In this document: positions 27,441 through 37,665 of the stretch, one piece after another
Layout: every line of letters starts with the position of its first letter
Position numbering within the stretch: the first letter of the stretch is position 1
DNA from: Symmachiella dynata
GTDB taxonomy: Bacteria > Planctomycetota > Planctomycetia > Planctomycetales > Planctomycetaceae
Assembly (NCBI RefSeq): GCF_007747995.1
Contig: NZ_CP036276.1
Coordinates: 1,107,001 to 1,171,000, forward strand
Direction of reading: 5' to 3'
DNA length: 64,000 nucleotides
Made by a program: the position numbers and the translations under genes
Notes under the pieces: model-generated
The model's input: the letters and a program-made list of their open reading frames with translations, nothing else
Database searches by the model: none
What the model was told of the DNA's origin: nothing

Positions 27441-27621
27441 AATTCTCTACTTAATTATTCACCCAGCTTGCCCCCCGCATACAGAGAATGACTTAGCGCG
27501 TGTTTGTTTCACCGGAATCTGAGTTCTTTTCTCTCTTCAACAATCCTTCATCCTTCTTTGATAAAACGTTCATGCGAAGTGATGAGTCGGCGAATTATGG
27601 GATTGATGAAGGTTTTTGGGG

Positions 27622-29115
27622 ATGAATGAGACGCAGGTGGAGCAGGTTGCGAAGGGGGATGATGCCTCTTCGCAATTTGGCGGTGGGCAGCGTTGGGGAT
27701 TTTTGTTCGCACCGGTGGATATCGCGTCGATTGTTGTCTTCCGGATCTTATTTGGCGGCATCATGCTGTGGCATGTCTCCAAATACTATCGCGACGACAT
27801 GATCGCGTTTTACTACATCAAGCCTCCCTTCCATTTGACCTTTTACGGACTGGAATGGATTCGTCCCTGGCCGGGCGATCTGATGTACTTGCATTTTGCC
27901 GTCATGGGCGTCGCCGCCTGTCTGGTGCTCATCGGGTGGTTTTACCGCGCGGCGACCATTGTGCTGTTTTTGACGTTCACCCACCAGTTTTTGATCGAAA
28001 AGTCGCTGTATCAGAACCACTATTATTTAATGGCTTTGATCAGCTTTTTGATGATATTCATCCCCGCTCACCGGGCATTTTCGGTGGATGCGCTTTTTCG
28101 CCCCAAAGCCGCCAGTCAAACGATTCCTGCTTGGTCGTTGTGGTTACTGCGGATTCAGTTGGGGATTGTCTATTTCTACGGCGGACTGGCCAAAATTAAT
28201 GTCGATTGGCTGCACGGTTGGCCGATGCGGATCTGGCTGCGGCGGCATACCGATTTTCCGGTTCTGGGAGACTATGTCCACCAGGAATGGTGCGTCGCGT
28301 TTTTTACCTACGGCGGGTTGTTGTTCGACCTACTTGTGGTCCCGATGCTGCTTTGGAAGCGGACGCGGATGCTGGCGTTCATGATCGCGATCTCTTTTCA
28401 TCTGTTGAATTCGCAATTGTTTAGCATTGGCGTCTTTCCCTGGTTCATGATTGGGGCGACGTTGATTTATTTCTCCCCCAGTTGGCCGCGGACGCTTGTC
28501 TATAAGCTGTTGTGGATTCCGGGCCGGAGGCCGCTCCCAGCGGCAGCGCCTGTGAAAGCAAAGCTCACCAGCCGGCAAAAGCTGACGGTCGCCTTACTGG
28601 GGGTTTATCTGACAGTGCAGATCCTGGTCCCCTTTCGTCACTTCCTCTATCCGCAAAGTGAGAGTTGGACCGAAGAGGGACACTTTTTTGCTTGGCATAT
28701 GATGCTACGCGAGAAGCTGGTCGGCCTACGGTTCTATGCGACCAATCCCCAGACGGGCAATTCGGGTAGTCTGGATATCCGCCCCTACGTCACCGAACGG
28801 CAGATCCGGCGACTGGGGAAAGACCCCGACATGATCCTCGACTTCGTGCATTTTCTGCACGGTGAACTCTTGAAGCAGGGCAACGATGAGATCGAGATTC
28901 GTGTGCTAGCGCTCGCGGCACTCAACGGCCGCAAACCGCAGCCGTTGGTCGACCCCACGATTGATCTCGCCCAGGTCCCCCGCACGCTGTTCCACCAAAA
29001 GGAGATCATCGTGCCGCTCACCGAACCGCTCCGTGAAGAGGCGTGGGAGGTGCCGTTACTTGATTGGGAGCAGCACCCCGACTTGGCGAAGTACTTCACC
29101 AGCGAAAAACGTTGA
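27622..29115 (+). CDS. HTTM (vitamin K-dependent gamma-carboxylase-like) membrane protein
   Basis: Start at ATG 27622 (GATGAAGG upstream). The 497-residue product has an N-terminal block of about eight TM helices with HTTM-family features: FRILFGGIMLWHVSKYY, FYGLEWIRPWPG, EKSLYQNHYYLMALISF, and LRIQLGIVYFYGGLAKIN. HTTM is the domain of vertebrate gamma-glutamyl carboxylase, but bacterial members have mostly unknown activity; a role in modifying glutamates or another lipid-quinone-coupled reaction is only a possibility. The C-terminal 150 residues form a soluble domain. No quinone-reductase gene is adjacent. Confidence 0.88.
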   Translation: MNETQVEQVAKGDDASSQFGGGQRWGFLFAPVDIASIVVFRILFGGIMLWHVSKYYRDDMIAFYYIKPPFHLTFYGLEWIRPWPGDLMYLHFAVMGVAACLVLIGWFYRAATIVLFLTFTHQFLIEKSLYQNHYYLMALISFLMIFIPAHRAFSVDALFRPKAASQTIPAWSLWLLRIQLGIVYFYGGLAKINVDWLHGWPMRIWLRRHTDFPVLGDYVHQEWCVAFFTYGGLLFDLLVVPMLLWKRTRMLAFMIAISFHLLNSQLFSIGVFPWFMIGATLIYFSPSWPRTLVYKLLWIPGRRPLPAAAPVKAKLTSRQKLTVALLGVYLTVQILVPFRHFLYPQSESWTEEGHFFAWHMMLREKLVGLRFYATNPQTGNSGSLDIRPYVTERQIRRLGKDPDMILDFVHFLHGELLKQGNDEIEIRVLALAALNGRKPQPLVDPTIDLAQVPRTLFHQKEIIVPLTEPLREEAWEVPLLDWEQHPDLAKYFTSEKR

Positions 29116-29315
29116 GGCGATGTGTTGCCATCCTGGTTAGAGCGTGTTTTCAATCTGGGAGGTCGAGGCTTCTGTCGAATCGCGATAAACCTTATCGCTT
29201 GCCTTGGCCATGGAAATCTCCAGGCTTCCCCTACCCAACGCCCCCAATGCGGCTCAGCAGGAGCTTCGCCCTCCCGAGACGCATTCTTGGCACAGAGCAG
29301 GGTGGCCGCCGGGAT

Positions 29316-29768
29316 TTATCTTCTCTTCCGCTTCGGCGGGTGCGTCAGTTCAATGTCAAACACGTTGTCGCTGATGTCTTTGACTTCCAGGGGCTGTTCC
29401 TGCACGCCGCAGGCATAGCCTTGGTCTTTGACCGGTGCTTCATCGTCTTCGGGGTCGAGTTGCATGACCCGCACGTTGTGCATGCCGACTTTGGCACCAT
29501 CTTCGTCGTAGTAAGTGGAGATCACGAATTCGCCTTTTTCGTTGAGGACTCCACGCCCCGGTTTGCCGATATCCGTATCAACTTCCCCTGAAGTGGGATC
29601 CTGCATCGGCAGGAAATAGACGATGCCTTCGGTCAAAAGCTCGCCATCGCATTTGACGGTCCCGCGTACCGGAGCCACCGGTTTTTCATGATCATTTCCG
29701 CAACCGACAGCAACGGGCAGGAGTGACAGAAGCAGCAAGGCGGCACTGAGTGTTTTGGTTCGATCCAT
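29316..29768 (-). CDS. Small lipoprotein with transthyretin-like fold
   Basis: A 150-residue product with a lipoprotein signal (VAVGC; Cys23). The mature part is a single beta-sandwich with PVRGTVKCDGELLTEGIVYFLP and GVLNEKGEFVISTY, the pattern of the planctomycete carboxypeptidase-regulatory/transthyretin-like lipoproteins. Genes of this kind commonly follow a DUF1559 gene, as here (182 bp downstream). The tail is highly basic (KRKRR). The biochemical role is unknown; a part in assembling the pilin-like structure is plausible from gene pairing only. Confidence 0.8.
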   Translation of the reverse strand: MDRTKTLSAALLLLSLLPVAVGCGNDHEKPVAPVRGTVKCDGELLTEGIVYFLPMQDPTSGEVDTDIGKPGRGVLNEKGEFVISTYYDEDGAKVGMHNVRVMQLDPEDDEAPVKDQGYACGVQEQPLEVKDISDNVFDIELTHPPKRKRR

Positions 29769-29881
29769 GGTAAATTACGAGAGGTTTCATTCAATAAAGA
29801 GGCAGGAAACGTTTTTAACAAAGGCCCCGTGGAGAACAGGGCGGAGGGATTTGTGGAATGCACGTGAGTGGAAAACACGGA

Positions 29882-29901
29882 AAGGTCGCATGTGCGACCT
29901 T
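29882..29901. repeat. Perfect 20-bp hairpin between DUF1559 and lipoprotein genes
   Basis: AAGGTCGCA (29882-29890) and TGCGACCTT (29893-29901) form a 9-bp stem with a 2-nt centre. It lies in the gap between the DUF1559 gene and the downstream lipoprotein gene. No U-run follows on either strand, so it may be an RNA-processing or attenuation element rather than an intrinsic terminator. Confidence 0.55.
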
Positions 29902-29950
29902 CCCGCGATTTAACATTCGCATTCTACTCGGCGTGCTGAGCAGGCCGACC

Positions 29951-30847
<897 letters not shown>

Positions 30848-30934
30848 CAAAATAGTTCCTGTATTCCTAAGTGTGGAAAAGAAAAACGATGAAAATTGTC
30901 AGGCCGAACGAGTAGGAGTGTTCGTGACGATTTT

Positions 30935-30957
30935 CAAAAAAGAGACCTAATGGTCTC
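30935..30957 (-). terminator. Intrinsic terminator of the LRR lipoprotein gene
   Basis: On the minus strand GAGACC-ATTA-GGTCTC is followed directly by six T: a 6-bp GC-containing stem at 30942-30957 and a T-run opposite 30936-30941. It lies 137 bp past the stop of the LRR gene and before the DUF1559 start, separating the two transcription units. Confidence 0.8.
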
Positions 30958-31093
30958 GGGTGGGTTCATTCACAAGCACGAATCGCTAGATAGTCGATTT
31001 GTGTGAAGATTTGACAAACGCTCGCTCAAGTTTTGAATGCGTGGACACGAAAAAGCGAATTTTTAAAAAACTGGTGAGTGGCGGAGTCGTGAC

Positions 31094-32032
31094 TCAGCCG
31101 GCGCCAGGGCCGTCGATGAGACAATTGGGCAGCTTTTTCCAAAGATCTTCTAGGCCCGCGCGGGTAATCCGAGAATCGCCTAGCTGGATCTGTTCGAGTT
31201 GCGTCAACTCTTCAAAATGAACCAAACCGGCATCGGTGATCTGTGTTCCGCCCACCATCAATGCCGTCAATTTGGGCAGTTTTTCCAGAATGACCGGCTT
31301 CAAGACCGCCATACCGTCATCCGAGATGTTCGTCTCGTTGAGGAACAAGACTTCAAGCGCAGGAATATTGCCTAAAGCTTCCAGTCCGGAGTCGTCCACC
31401 TTGGTTTTACAGAGGTTCAGCCAGGTTAAACTCTCCTGATGGGCCAAATGTGTTAGCCCTGCGTTGTCCACGAGCGTGCCTTGCAGGTACAGCCGTTCCA
31501 ACTGGGGAAGACTCTGCACGTGGGCTAGACCCGGTCCGCTCACCTGGGTGTCCGTGAGGTTGAGCAACTTGAGTTTGGAGAGATTCGCAAGGTGCTCCAA
31601 TCCGGAGTCGTTGATTTTTGATCCTTGTAACGAGAGTTGTTCTAGGTTGGAGAACGAACTCAATGGCGTCCAGTCGGTGATTTCTGAATTGTGGATGAAA
31701 AGTTTTTTCAGTTGCTTTAGTCCAGAAAGTTTTTTCAAACCAGCATCGGTTATTGGTGCGCCTTTGATTTCCAAGCTCTTCAGCGTCTCGATTTTTCCGA
31801 TCGTTTCCATCTGTTCATCGGTGAAATCCTCACCTTTGATGATGGCCAAGGATTGCACTTCGCCTGCAGTGTTCGTGGTCACTTTTGCGCCGAGAGCTTC
31901 TAGGTTCGCCGTGGCGGGATGCTGTGCGTTCGACCCGCTGCAACCTGAAATCAGTAGTAGTCCAGTGAATGTACTGATCAAAAAACCGGGCCATTGAGCG
32001 AGCTTTGCATGGGGGAGAATCTGAAAGGACAC
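31094..32032 (-). CDS. LRR lipoprotein
   Basis: A 312-residue product starting at GTG. A signal segment ends in LLLISGC, so the cysteine (about residue 31) should be lipidated. About eight leucine-rich repeats of the bacterial 'TDAGLKKLSGLKQLKKLFIHN' type fill residues 80-305. Such repeats form a solenoid used in protein binding; planctomycetes have many such surface LRR proteins of unknown partners. It ends GAG at the terminus, and a terminator at 30935-30957 follows. The divergent neighbour is the phosphoesterase gene. Confidence 0.85.
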   Translation of the reverse strand: MSFQILPHAKLAQWPGFLISTFTGLLLISGCSGSNAQHPATANLEALGAKVTTNTAGEVQSLAIIKGEDFTDEQMETIGKIETLKSLEIKGAPITDAGLKKLSGLKQLKKLFIHNSEITDWTPLSSFSNLEQLSLQGSKINDSGLEHLANLSKLKLLNLTDTQVSGPGLAHVQSLPQLERLYLQGTLVDNAGLTHLAHQESLTWLNLCKTKVDDSGLEALGNIPALEVLFLNETNISDDGMAVLKPVILEKLPKLTALMVGGTQITDAGLVHFEELTQLEQIQLGDSRITRAGLEDLWKKLPNCLIDGPGAG

Positions 32033-32236
32033 AGCCGTCTTTCCTCGTTAATTATCGATGAATGTGAAAAACCAGGGGGTGGAGGATTTGCATTCTCCAA
32101 GTTGGTTGGGCTAGGGTAGCGACTCTTTGTGAGTTTTTAACGAACAAAGACTCAGCCAGTTCACACAGATCATCAGACCTTGCCGCTGTCACGCCAAATG
32201 GATTGGATCGGCCGAGGTTTCAAAGGAATTTTCCCC

Positions 32237-33622
32237 ATGCAAGCACGCGTTAAGTTCATCTGCAGTTTGGCAACGGTTTTAGGATTAGCGCTGGCGGTCT
32301 ACGTGGCCCGTCCCGATCGTTCCCCAGCCAATGATCAAGAAAAGCCCCCGGAAGCGGTTGCGGAAGAAATTCTCCACCGCCCGACAGCAATGCCGGATCG
32401 CATCCTCTTGACCTGGAACGACGACGTCGCCACGACGCAAGCGGTGACATGGCGAACCGATACGTCGGTCAAAAAAGGCTATGCGCAAATCGCCTTGGCC
32501 GAGGATGGACCGATGTTTACGACGAAATCGAAAGATGTTTCCTCAACAAAACAATTGCTGGATTCCGACCTGGGCCAGGCGCATTACCACACGGCGCATT
32601 TCACGGATCTGACACCGAAAACGCTGTATGTGTACCGTGTGGGGGATGGCGTGAATTGGAGTTCTTGGACTCATTTTCGCACGCCCAGCACAGAGGCTGA
32701 GCCGTTTACGTTTATTTACTTTGGCGATGCTCAGAACAATCTCAAAGCGCATTGGTGGCGGGTTTTTCGCGAAGCTTATGCCGATGCGCCCCGGGCGCAG
32801 TTTATGTTGCACGCGGGCGATTTGATCAATCGCGGCAGCCGGGACGCGGAATGGGGCGATTGGGTGCGGGCCGGCGGATGGGTGAATGCGATGATCCCCA
32901 GCGTGGCGATTCCCGGCAACCACGAGTACTCCAAGTATGATCCCAACGGCAATGAATACCCCGACGGTCAGCGGCAGCTATCCACGCATTGGCCGGTCCT
33001 GTTTGAATTCCCCACCAACGGACCCGACAGCCTCTCGGAATCGGCCTATTGGTTCGACTTTCAGGGAACACGTTTCATTTGCCTTAACAGCAACGAGCAG
33101 ATTGATGTGCAAACGCCCTGGCTGGAAGGAGTTCTCAAGGACAATCCCAACAAATGGACAGTCGTGACGCACCACCATCCGATTTACCCGTCCAGCCGCG
33201 CACAAAACCCAGAAATCCGCGATGGCTGGCAGCCGCTGTATGACAAATACGGGGTCGATATCGTCCTGCAAGGCCACGACCATAGCTACGGCCGCACCGG
33301 TTTGATGGGCTATGAACAGAATCTACCGACCGGTGTGACCGTCCAAAGTGAAAAAGCGGGAACGCTCTACGTCGTGTCGGTCAGTGGCCCCAAACAATAC
33401 GGCCGCAACGATTTCCCGTTCGTGCGACGGGCGGAAGATACGCAGTTGTATCAGATCATTACCGTCGATGGTGACGAGTTGCGCTACGATGCACGCACGG
33501 CCACTGGAGCCTTGTACGATGCATTCACATTGCGCAAACGGGACGGTGAGGTCAACGAGTTGATCGAACGCGTTCCCGATACGCCTGAATACCGCCGCCC
33601 TGAAATCAAGAAAAAGCCATAA
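32237..33622 (+). CDS. Purple acid phosphatase-like metallophosphoesterase
   Basis: ATG 32237 has AAAGGAA 9 bases upstream; the frame is open from 32180. The 461-residue protein has a signal/anchor (about 1-25), a fibronectin III-like N-terminal domain (about 50-150), and a calcineurin-like phosphoesterase domain. Metal-binding motifs are in order: YFGDAQN, HAGDLINRG, PGNHEYS, VTHHHP, GHDHSYGRT. This layout is that of bacterial purple acid phosphatases, which cleave phosphomonoesters at the envelope and help phosphate scavenging. It converges with the sulfatase operon, with only 16 bp between stops. Confidence 0.9.
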   Translation: MQARVKFICSLATVLGLALAVYVARPDRSPANDQEKPPEAVAEEILHRPTAMPDRILLTWNDDVATTQAVTWRTDTSVKKGYAQIALAEDGPMFTTKSKDVSSTKQLLDSDLGQAHYHTAHFTDLTPKTLYVYRVGDGVNWSSWTHFRTPSTEAEPFTFIYFGDAQNNLKAHWWRVFREAYADAPRAQFMLHAGDLINRGSRDAEWGDWVRAGGWVNAMIPSVAIPGNHEYSKYDPNGNEYPDGQRQLSTHWPVLFEFPTNGPDSLSESAYWFDFQGTRFICLNSNEQIDVQTPWLEGVLKDNPNKWTVVTHHHPIYPSSRAQNPEIRDGWQPLYDKYGVDIVLQGHDHSYGRTGLMGYEQNLPTGVTVQSEKAGTLYVVSVSGPKQYGRNDFPFVRRAEDTQLYQIITVDGDELRYDARTATGALYDAFTLRKRDGEVNELIERVPDTPEYRRPEIKKKP

Positions 33623-33638
33623 TCTTCAGCGGCCCTGG

Positions 33639-35108
33639 TTATCGTCGTGCAGCAACTGTTTTTTCGGCTCGGTCCAGCCGGGCTCTCATCACGGACAAAA
33701 CGTCGGTGTGTTTCGCAGAGGTCGCGAGGTTGACGTGCTCCGCGGGGTCTTGCTGCAGATCATAGAGTTCCTCACCATCCGGCCAACGTGCGTAGCGCCA
33801 GTGGTCTGCTCGGATCGCTTTGCCAAATTTTCGGCCACGTCTTACGACTGTGTAGACAAATTCCTTGCCAGGCAACGCAGGATCAGAAAGCATGGGAACC
33901 AAGCTGGTACCTTGCAGATCCTCGGGAGGAGTCACCGCACAGAGTTCGGCGAGCGTGGGGTAGAGATCGATCAGTTCCACCAGGCCGTCGCTGGACGAGC
34001 CGGGTTGTGTGAGGCGAGGAACGCGAATCAAAAGCGGCACACGGTTGCAGACCTCGAATAGTGTCACCTTGCCCCACATAAAATGCTCACCAAGCTGATA
34101 ACCGTGATCGGAAGTCAGCACGACGATCGTGTTCTCCCACAGGCCGTTTCGCTTCAAGCCTTCTAGCAACAGGCCAATTTGTGCATCGATGAAGGAAATG
34201 CAGGCGTGGTAGGCTTGAGTGTATTCGCGTCGGAGAGCGTCGTTTTCAATGCCCAACTCGAAACCGAAACCCTGAAATCGTTTGACCATTGCCGTGCGCG
34301 GGGCTTGGTTCCAGAATCCAGCTGGAGTCAATGAAAACTGCAAGCTTTCCTGGGGATACAGCTTGAAGTAGGCATCGGGGGCGAGAAACGGAACGTGGGG
34401 TTTTTGGATTCCACAGACGATGAAGAATGGCCGTTCGCCGTTGCGTTTTTCATCAAGCCACGACACAACCTGCCGGACATTTTTGCCATCCTTGTGTTGT
34501 TCGTCACGAAGTCCGGAGGGGCCGTATCCTGGGCGCGGCCGACCATGCGTCTGCGTCGAAAGTGTACCCAAATGCTTCTTCCAAAGACGACGATTCTTGC
34601 CTTTGTCGACGGGGCCGTGCTTGGCTTCAAAAACCTTTTTAGCTGCAAGTACGTGCGGCATTTCATCGTTTTCGAAACGCTGGAATTTGTTCCAAGCGAG
34701 CGGGCCTTGCTCATGTTGTGGCGAATGAAAAACCTTTCCTACAGACGCCGTCCAATACCCTTGTTCTTTGAAACATTGCGGCAAGGATCGCGTGTTGGGG
34801 CGCGTCGTTCGGATGTCGCTTTTATTGTCGAGAACCCCGGTCGATTCGGGATACAGCCCGCTGAGAAATGAAGCCCGCGACGGTCCGCAAACGGGATATT
34901 GGCAATACGCCCGACCGAACGTCATCCCGGCCTTCGCGAGGCCCTCCAAATTGGGTGTCTTGATGTGCGGATACCCAGAGGTCGAAACGTGAGTGTTGAG
35001 ATCATCGCAAACAATAAACAGCACATTCGGCCGCGGCGTGGGGTCCGCAGCACGACTACTGCTCACAGACAATACACCAGTGAGCAACAGGAAAAGAGCG
35101 ACTCTCAT
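33639..35108 (-). CDS. Iduronate-2-sulfatase-like sulfatase
   Basis: A 489-residue secreted sulfatase (signal cut after SRA, about residue 20). Motifs: PNVLFIVCDDLNTHV with the metal-binding DD, VCGPSRASFLSG with formylglycine site Cys74, and VLTSDHGYQLGEHFMWGK. The CGPSRAS motif and the DLNTHV opening are typical of the iduronate/choline-sulfatase-like branch. Its start overlaps the stop of the upstream sulfatase gene by 4 bp (ATGA), so the two are translated together and may act stepwise on one sulfated glycan. Confidence 0.93.
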   Translation of the reverse strand: MRVALFLLLTGVLSVSSSRAADPTPRPNVLFIVCDDLNTHVSTSGYPHIKTPNLEGLAKAGMTFGRAYCQYPVCGPSRASFLSGLYPESTGVLDNKSDIRTTRPNTRSLPQCFKEQGYWTASVGKVFHSPQHEQGPLAWNKFQRFENDEMPHVLAAKKVFEAKHGPVDKGKNRRLWKKHLGTLSTQTHGRPRPGYGPSGLRDEQHKDGKNVRQVVSWLDEKRNGERPFFIVCGIQKPHVPFLAPDAYFKLYPQESLQFSLTPAGFWNQAPRTAMVKRFQGFGFELGIENDALRREYTQAYHACISFIDAQIGLLLEGLKRNGLWENTIVVLTSDHGYQLGEHFMWGKVTLFEVCNRVPLLIRVPRLTQPGSSSDGLVELIDLYPTLAELCAVTPPEDLQGTSLVPMLSDPALPGKEFVYTVVRRGRKFGKAIRADHWRYARWPDGEELYDLQQDPAEHVNLATSAKHTDVLSVMRARLDRAEKTVAARR

Positions 35109-36577
35109 TTGATTGAATCCTGGGGGTTTGCGTTTGATTTCTTCAACTTTTTCTCAGCAGCTCGTTGTCGCTTGCGTTCTGCGCGCTGCCTGCGGCGTTC
35201 TTTCTTGCGGTCCGTTAACTGATCCGCTGGACGATCCTCCCAGCGTTTGCTGCCGCCGGAAATCGGTGCGGCCATTTCCCCGATCCATTGGTCGAAGGCG
35301 CTGTTCATTTTTTTAACCCTCTCGGGATGTTCGGCAGCTAAGTCGGTTTTTTCTCCCGGATCGTGAGCCAGATTGAACAATTGCTGCTTGTCCTTCATCG
35401 CGTGCAGCTTCCAGTCCCCGCTGCGGACCGCCCACTCGCCACTATCGCCCCCTTCGCTCCAATACAGTGTATCGTGGTGAGCTGTGCTTTGGTCGGTGAG
35501 CAGTGGCAGCAGGCTCTTGCCGTCGAACTCGTTTTTCGTTTCAGGGTTCGTAGCGACCGCATCAAGAACCGTGGGCAGGATGTCGAGTGAGATTACCGGC
35601 GTATTGACGGTGCGTCCGCCGGAAAACTTTGCCGGCCAACTGACGATGAACGGTGTACGGATTCCCCCTTCATAGAGGCTGCCTTTGAAGCCACGCAGCG
35701 GAGTGTTATTCGCACTCATGGCCTTGGAGCCACCGTTGTCGGTCAGAAAAAACAGAATGGTGTTGTCGAACAATTCTTCCTGCTTGAGTTTTTCGACAAC
35801 CCTGCCGATCCCATCGTCCAGGTGCTTTAACATCGCCATCAGAATCACACGTTTGTCGTCCAGGTCGGGAAACTTTTTGCGGTATTGTGCAATGGTCTCC
35901 TGCGGCGCCTGAGGCGGGGCATGAACCGCGTTGTAAGCCAGATAGAGAAAAAACGGTCGTGTTTTGTTCCGTTCGATAAACGCAATGGCCTCTTCGGAGA
36001 GACGGTCCGTCAAATAGCCTTCATCGTCGATCCGCTCTTTATTGCGATAGAGAGGATGCGCGGATTTGCTTTCGGTGTCGGAATGCAAGTCGAAATAATC
36101 GTGCCCACCGCGCCCCATGAACTTGTAGCATTCATCGAAGCCACGGTTCATCGCGTGCCATTTGAGTGCGGGGTAATCCTCATCTAGACCGAGGTGCCAT
36201 TTGCCAATTGCGGTCGACACGTATTCGCCGGGAAGAAATGCGGGGAAGATTGGTAGTTGCGGGTCAAAGCCACGTCCGCCATCGCCGGCGGAATAGACTC
36301 CGACGCGTTGCTGATAACGCCCCAACATCAGCCCGGCTCGGGTGGGAGAGCAGACATGCCCACTCGTGTAAGCCTGTGAAAAGGTGACTCCCTCTTTCGC
36401 CAGCGCGTCCATGTGAGGTGTCGATACCTCTTGGGGGTGATGCGGATTGAGGCTGATGTCAGCGAATCCCTGATCGTCTGTCAGGATCACCACGATATTG
36501 GGAGGAGTGGTTGCGGCGTTGAGCGACGCACCAGCAATTAATACCAAAGGGACACAAATCGCCGTGGTCATCTTCAT
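35105..36577 (-). CDS. Arylsulfatase, sulfatase family S1
   Basis: A 490-residue secreted protein (signal cut near residue 21). Sulfatase motifs are PPNIVVILTDDQGFADIS, VCSPTRAGLMLGRYQQR with Cys76 as formylglycine precursor, GKWHLGLDED, and FFLTDNGGSKA. The C-terminal 60 residues are rich in K, R and E (for example KKERRRQRAERKRQR), an unusual basic tail that could bind polyanions or the surface. It is the first gene of a two-sulfatase operon; an insertion sequence lies 128 bp upstream of its start and may affect its promoter. Confidence 0.93.
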   Translation of the reverse strand: MKMTTAICVPLVLIAGASLNAATTPPNIVVILTDDQGFADISLNPHHPQEVSTPHMDALAKEGVTFSQAYTSGHVCSPTRAGLMLGRYQQRVGVYSAGDGGRGFDPQLPIFPAFLPGEYVSTAIGKWHLGLDEDYPALKWHAMNRGFDECYKFMGRGGHDYFDLHSDTESKSAHPLYRNKERIDDEGYLTDRLSEEAIAFIERNKTRPFFLYLAYNAVHAPPQAPQETIAQYRKKFPDLDDKRVILMAMLKHLDDGIGRVVEKLKQEELFDNTILFFLTDNGGSKAMSANNTPLRGFKGSLYEGGIRTPFIVSWPAKFSGGRTVNTPVISLDILPTVLDAVATNPETKNEFDGKSLLPLLTDQSTAHHDTLYWSEGGDSGEWAVRSGDWKLHAMKDKQQLFNLAHDPGEKTDLAAEHPERVKKMNSAFDQWIGEMAAPISGGSKRWEDRPADQLTDRKKERRRQRAERKRQRAAEKKLKKSNANPQDSIK

Positions 36578-36624
36578 GGGGGCACTCCGGACGGATGATC
36601 GTCATCATGATGACTACTACAAGT

Positions 36625-36702
36625 AGTTTCAAAACCCTCTGACGCGTCACGCATATACGTGTATTTTAGATTCCTGAACAGGCGCAACCGAGTTTTGAAA
36701 CT
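36625..36702. promoter_or_regulatory. 11-bp dyad upstream of the sulfatase operon
   Basis: AGTTTCAAAAC at 36625-36635 and GTTTTGAAACT at 36692-36702 are perfect inverted copies separated by 56 bp, lying 50-125 bp upstream of the sulfatase operon start. The right copy runs into the target duplication of the insertion sequence. A role as a paired operator is possible. Confidence 0.4.
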
Positions 36703-36704
36703 GG

Positions 36705-37665
36705 TTTGCCTTGTTGAAAACACCACTTGAATTGTTAGCCGCAGCGCGCTAAATGTAACTGCTATGAGCAACCCCCATCAACCGAACGTGCTGTTGGAAG
36801 TCGCTTCACTGTCGATGCGGCTGTCTACGAAATTCGTCCAGCCTTATTCGCACCCCAAAAGCCCGCAGAAATTCACGCAGTCGCAATTGCTGACAATCCT
36901 GATTCTCAAAGCGTACTTGAAAACCACCTATCGCGGCATCATCGACATCCTCGGCGCGTCCGACCAACTGCGAGAACGGATGGAGCTCACGCGTTTGCCG
37001 CACTACTCGACGTTGAAATACTTCGCCGATCGCTCGCACGTCCTGGAAATCACTGACGCCATGCTGGCGGAGATCATCAAGGAATTTGCCGCTGATGCGG
37101 ACGAGGCATCGATGGATTCGACCGGTTTGGAAACGTCGTCGGCCAGTGCACACTTTCGCGTACGGAGCGGAAAAACACGAAAGAAATACGTGAAACTCTC
37201 GGTCTGTGTTGTGGCTGGATCGATGTTGCCAGCCGGCTTGGTGGTCGGTTGGGGGCCGGGAAACGACAAATGCGAAGCGCCTGAATTATTGGAGAAAGTG
37301 CGGCATGTTACGCAGCCCAAACGGCTGTTTGCCGACGCGGGTTATGATGCCGAGTGGATTCACATGTACTGTCGCGAGGGCTGGGGCGTGCAAAGTTGGA
37401 TTCCGCCGGCGGTGCATCGTGCGGACGGCAGCGTGGGCGGCGAGTATCGACAACAGATGACGAAGCAGCGGCTGAAGAAAAATGGTTACGGCCGGCGTTG
37501 GCTAGTGGAATCGTTCATGAGCGGTTTGAAACGGACGATGGGTTCTGCGCTCGCTGCCCGCTCCGAAAGCAGCCTCATTATTGAAGCCGGCCTCAAAGTC
37601 CTCGCTTATGCCTTGCGGCGTTAGCGACCAGCGTGGGGTAATCGGTCAGTTTTCAACAAGGCAAA
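36705..37665 (+). mobile_element. Complete insertion sequence with DDE transposase
   Basis: A 961-bp element. Perfect 17-bp terminal inverted repeats lie at 36705-36721 and 37649-37665 (TTTGCCTTGTTGAAAAC and its complement). They are flanked by the 5-bp direct repeat ACTGG at 36700-36704 and 37666-37670, the target duplication. One transposase gene fills the interior. Intact ends and duplication point to recent insertion. The transposase resembles the IS4/IS5 group; exact family not assigned. Confidence 0.9.
36764..37624 (+). CDS. IS4/IS5-type DDE transposase
   Basis: A 286-residue protein that fills the insertion sequence. The RNase H-like catalytic triad can be placed at D118 (SMDSTGLE), D191 (LFADAGYDAEW) and E249 (RRWLVESFMSGLKR); the last region matches the Y-x2-R-x3-E-x6-K signature of this group. 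The N-terminal 100 residues are a helical DNA-binding part. No frameshift or stop interrupts it, so it may be active. Start at ATG 36764 is 42 bp inside the left inverted repeat. Confidence 0.9.
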   Translation: MSNPHQPNVLLEVASLSMRLSTKFVQPYSHPKSPQKFTQSQLLTILILKAYLKTTYRGIIDILGASDQLRERMELTRLPHYSTLKYFADRSHVLEITDAMLAEIIKEFAADADEASMDSTGLETSSASAHFRVRSGKTRKKYVKLSVCVVAGSMLPAGLVVGWGPGNDKCEAPELLEKVRHVTQPKRLFADAGYDAEWIHMYCREGWGVQSWIPPAVHRADGSVGGEYRQQMTKQRLKKNGYGRRWLVESFMSGLKRTMGSALAARSESSLIIEAGLKVLAYALRR

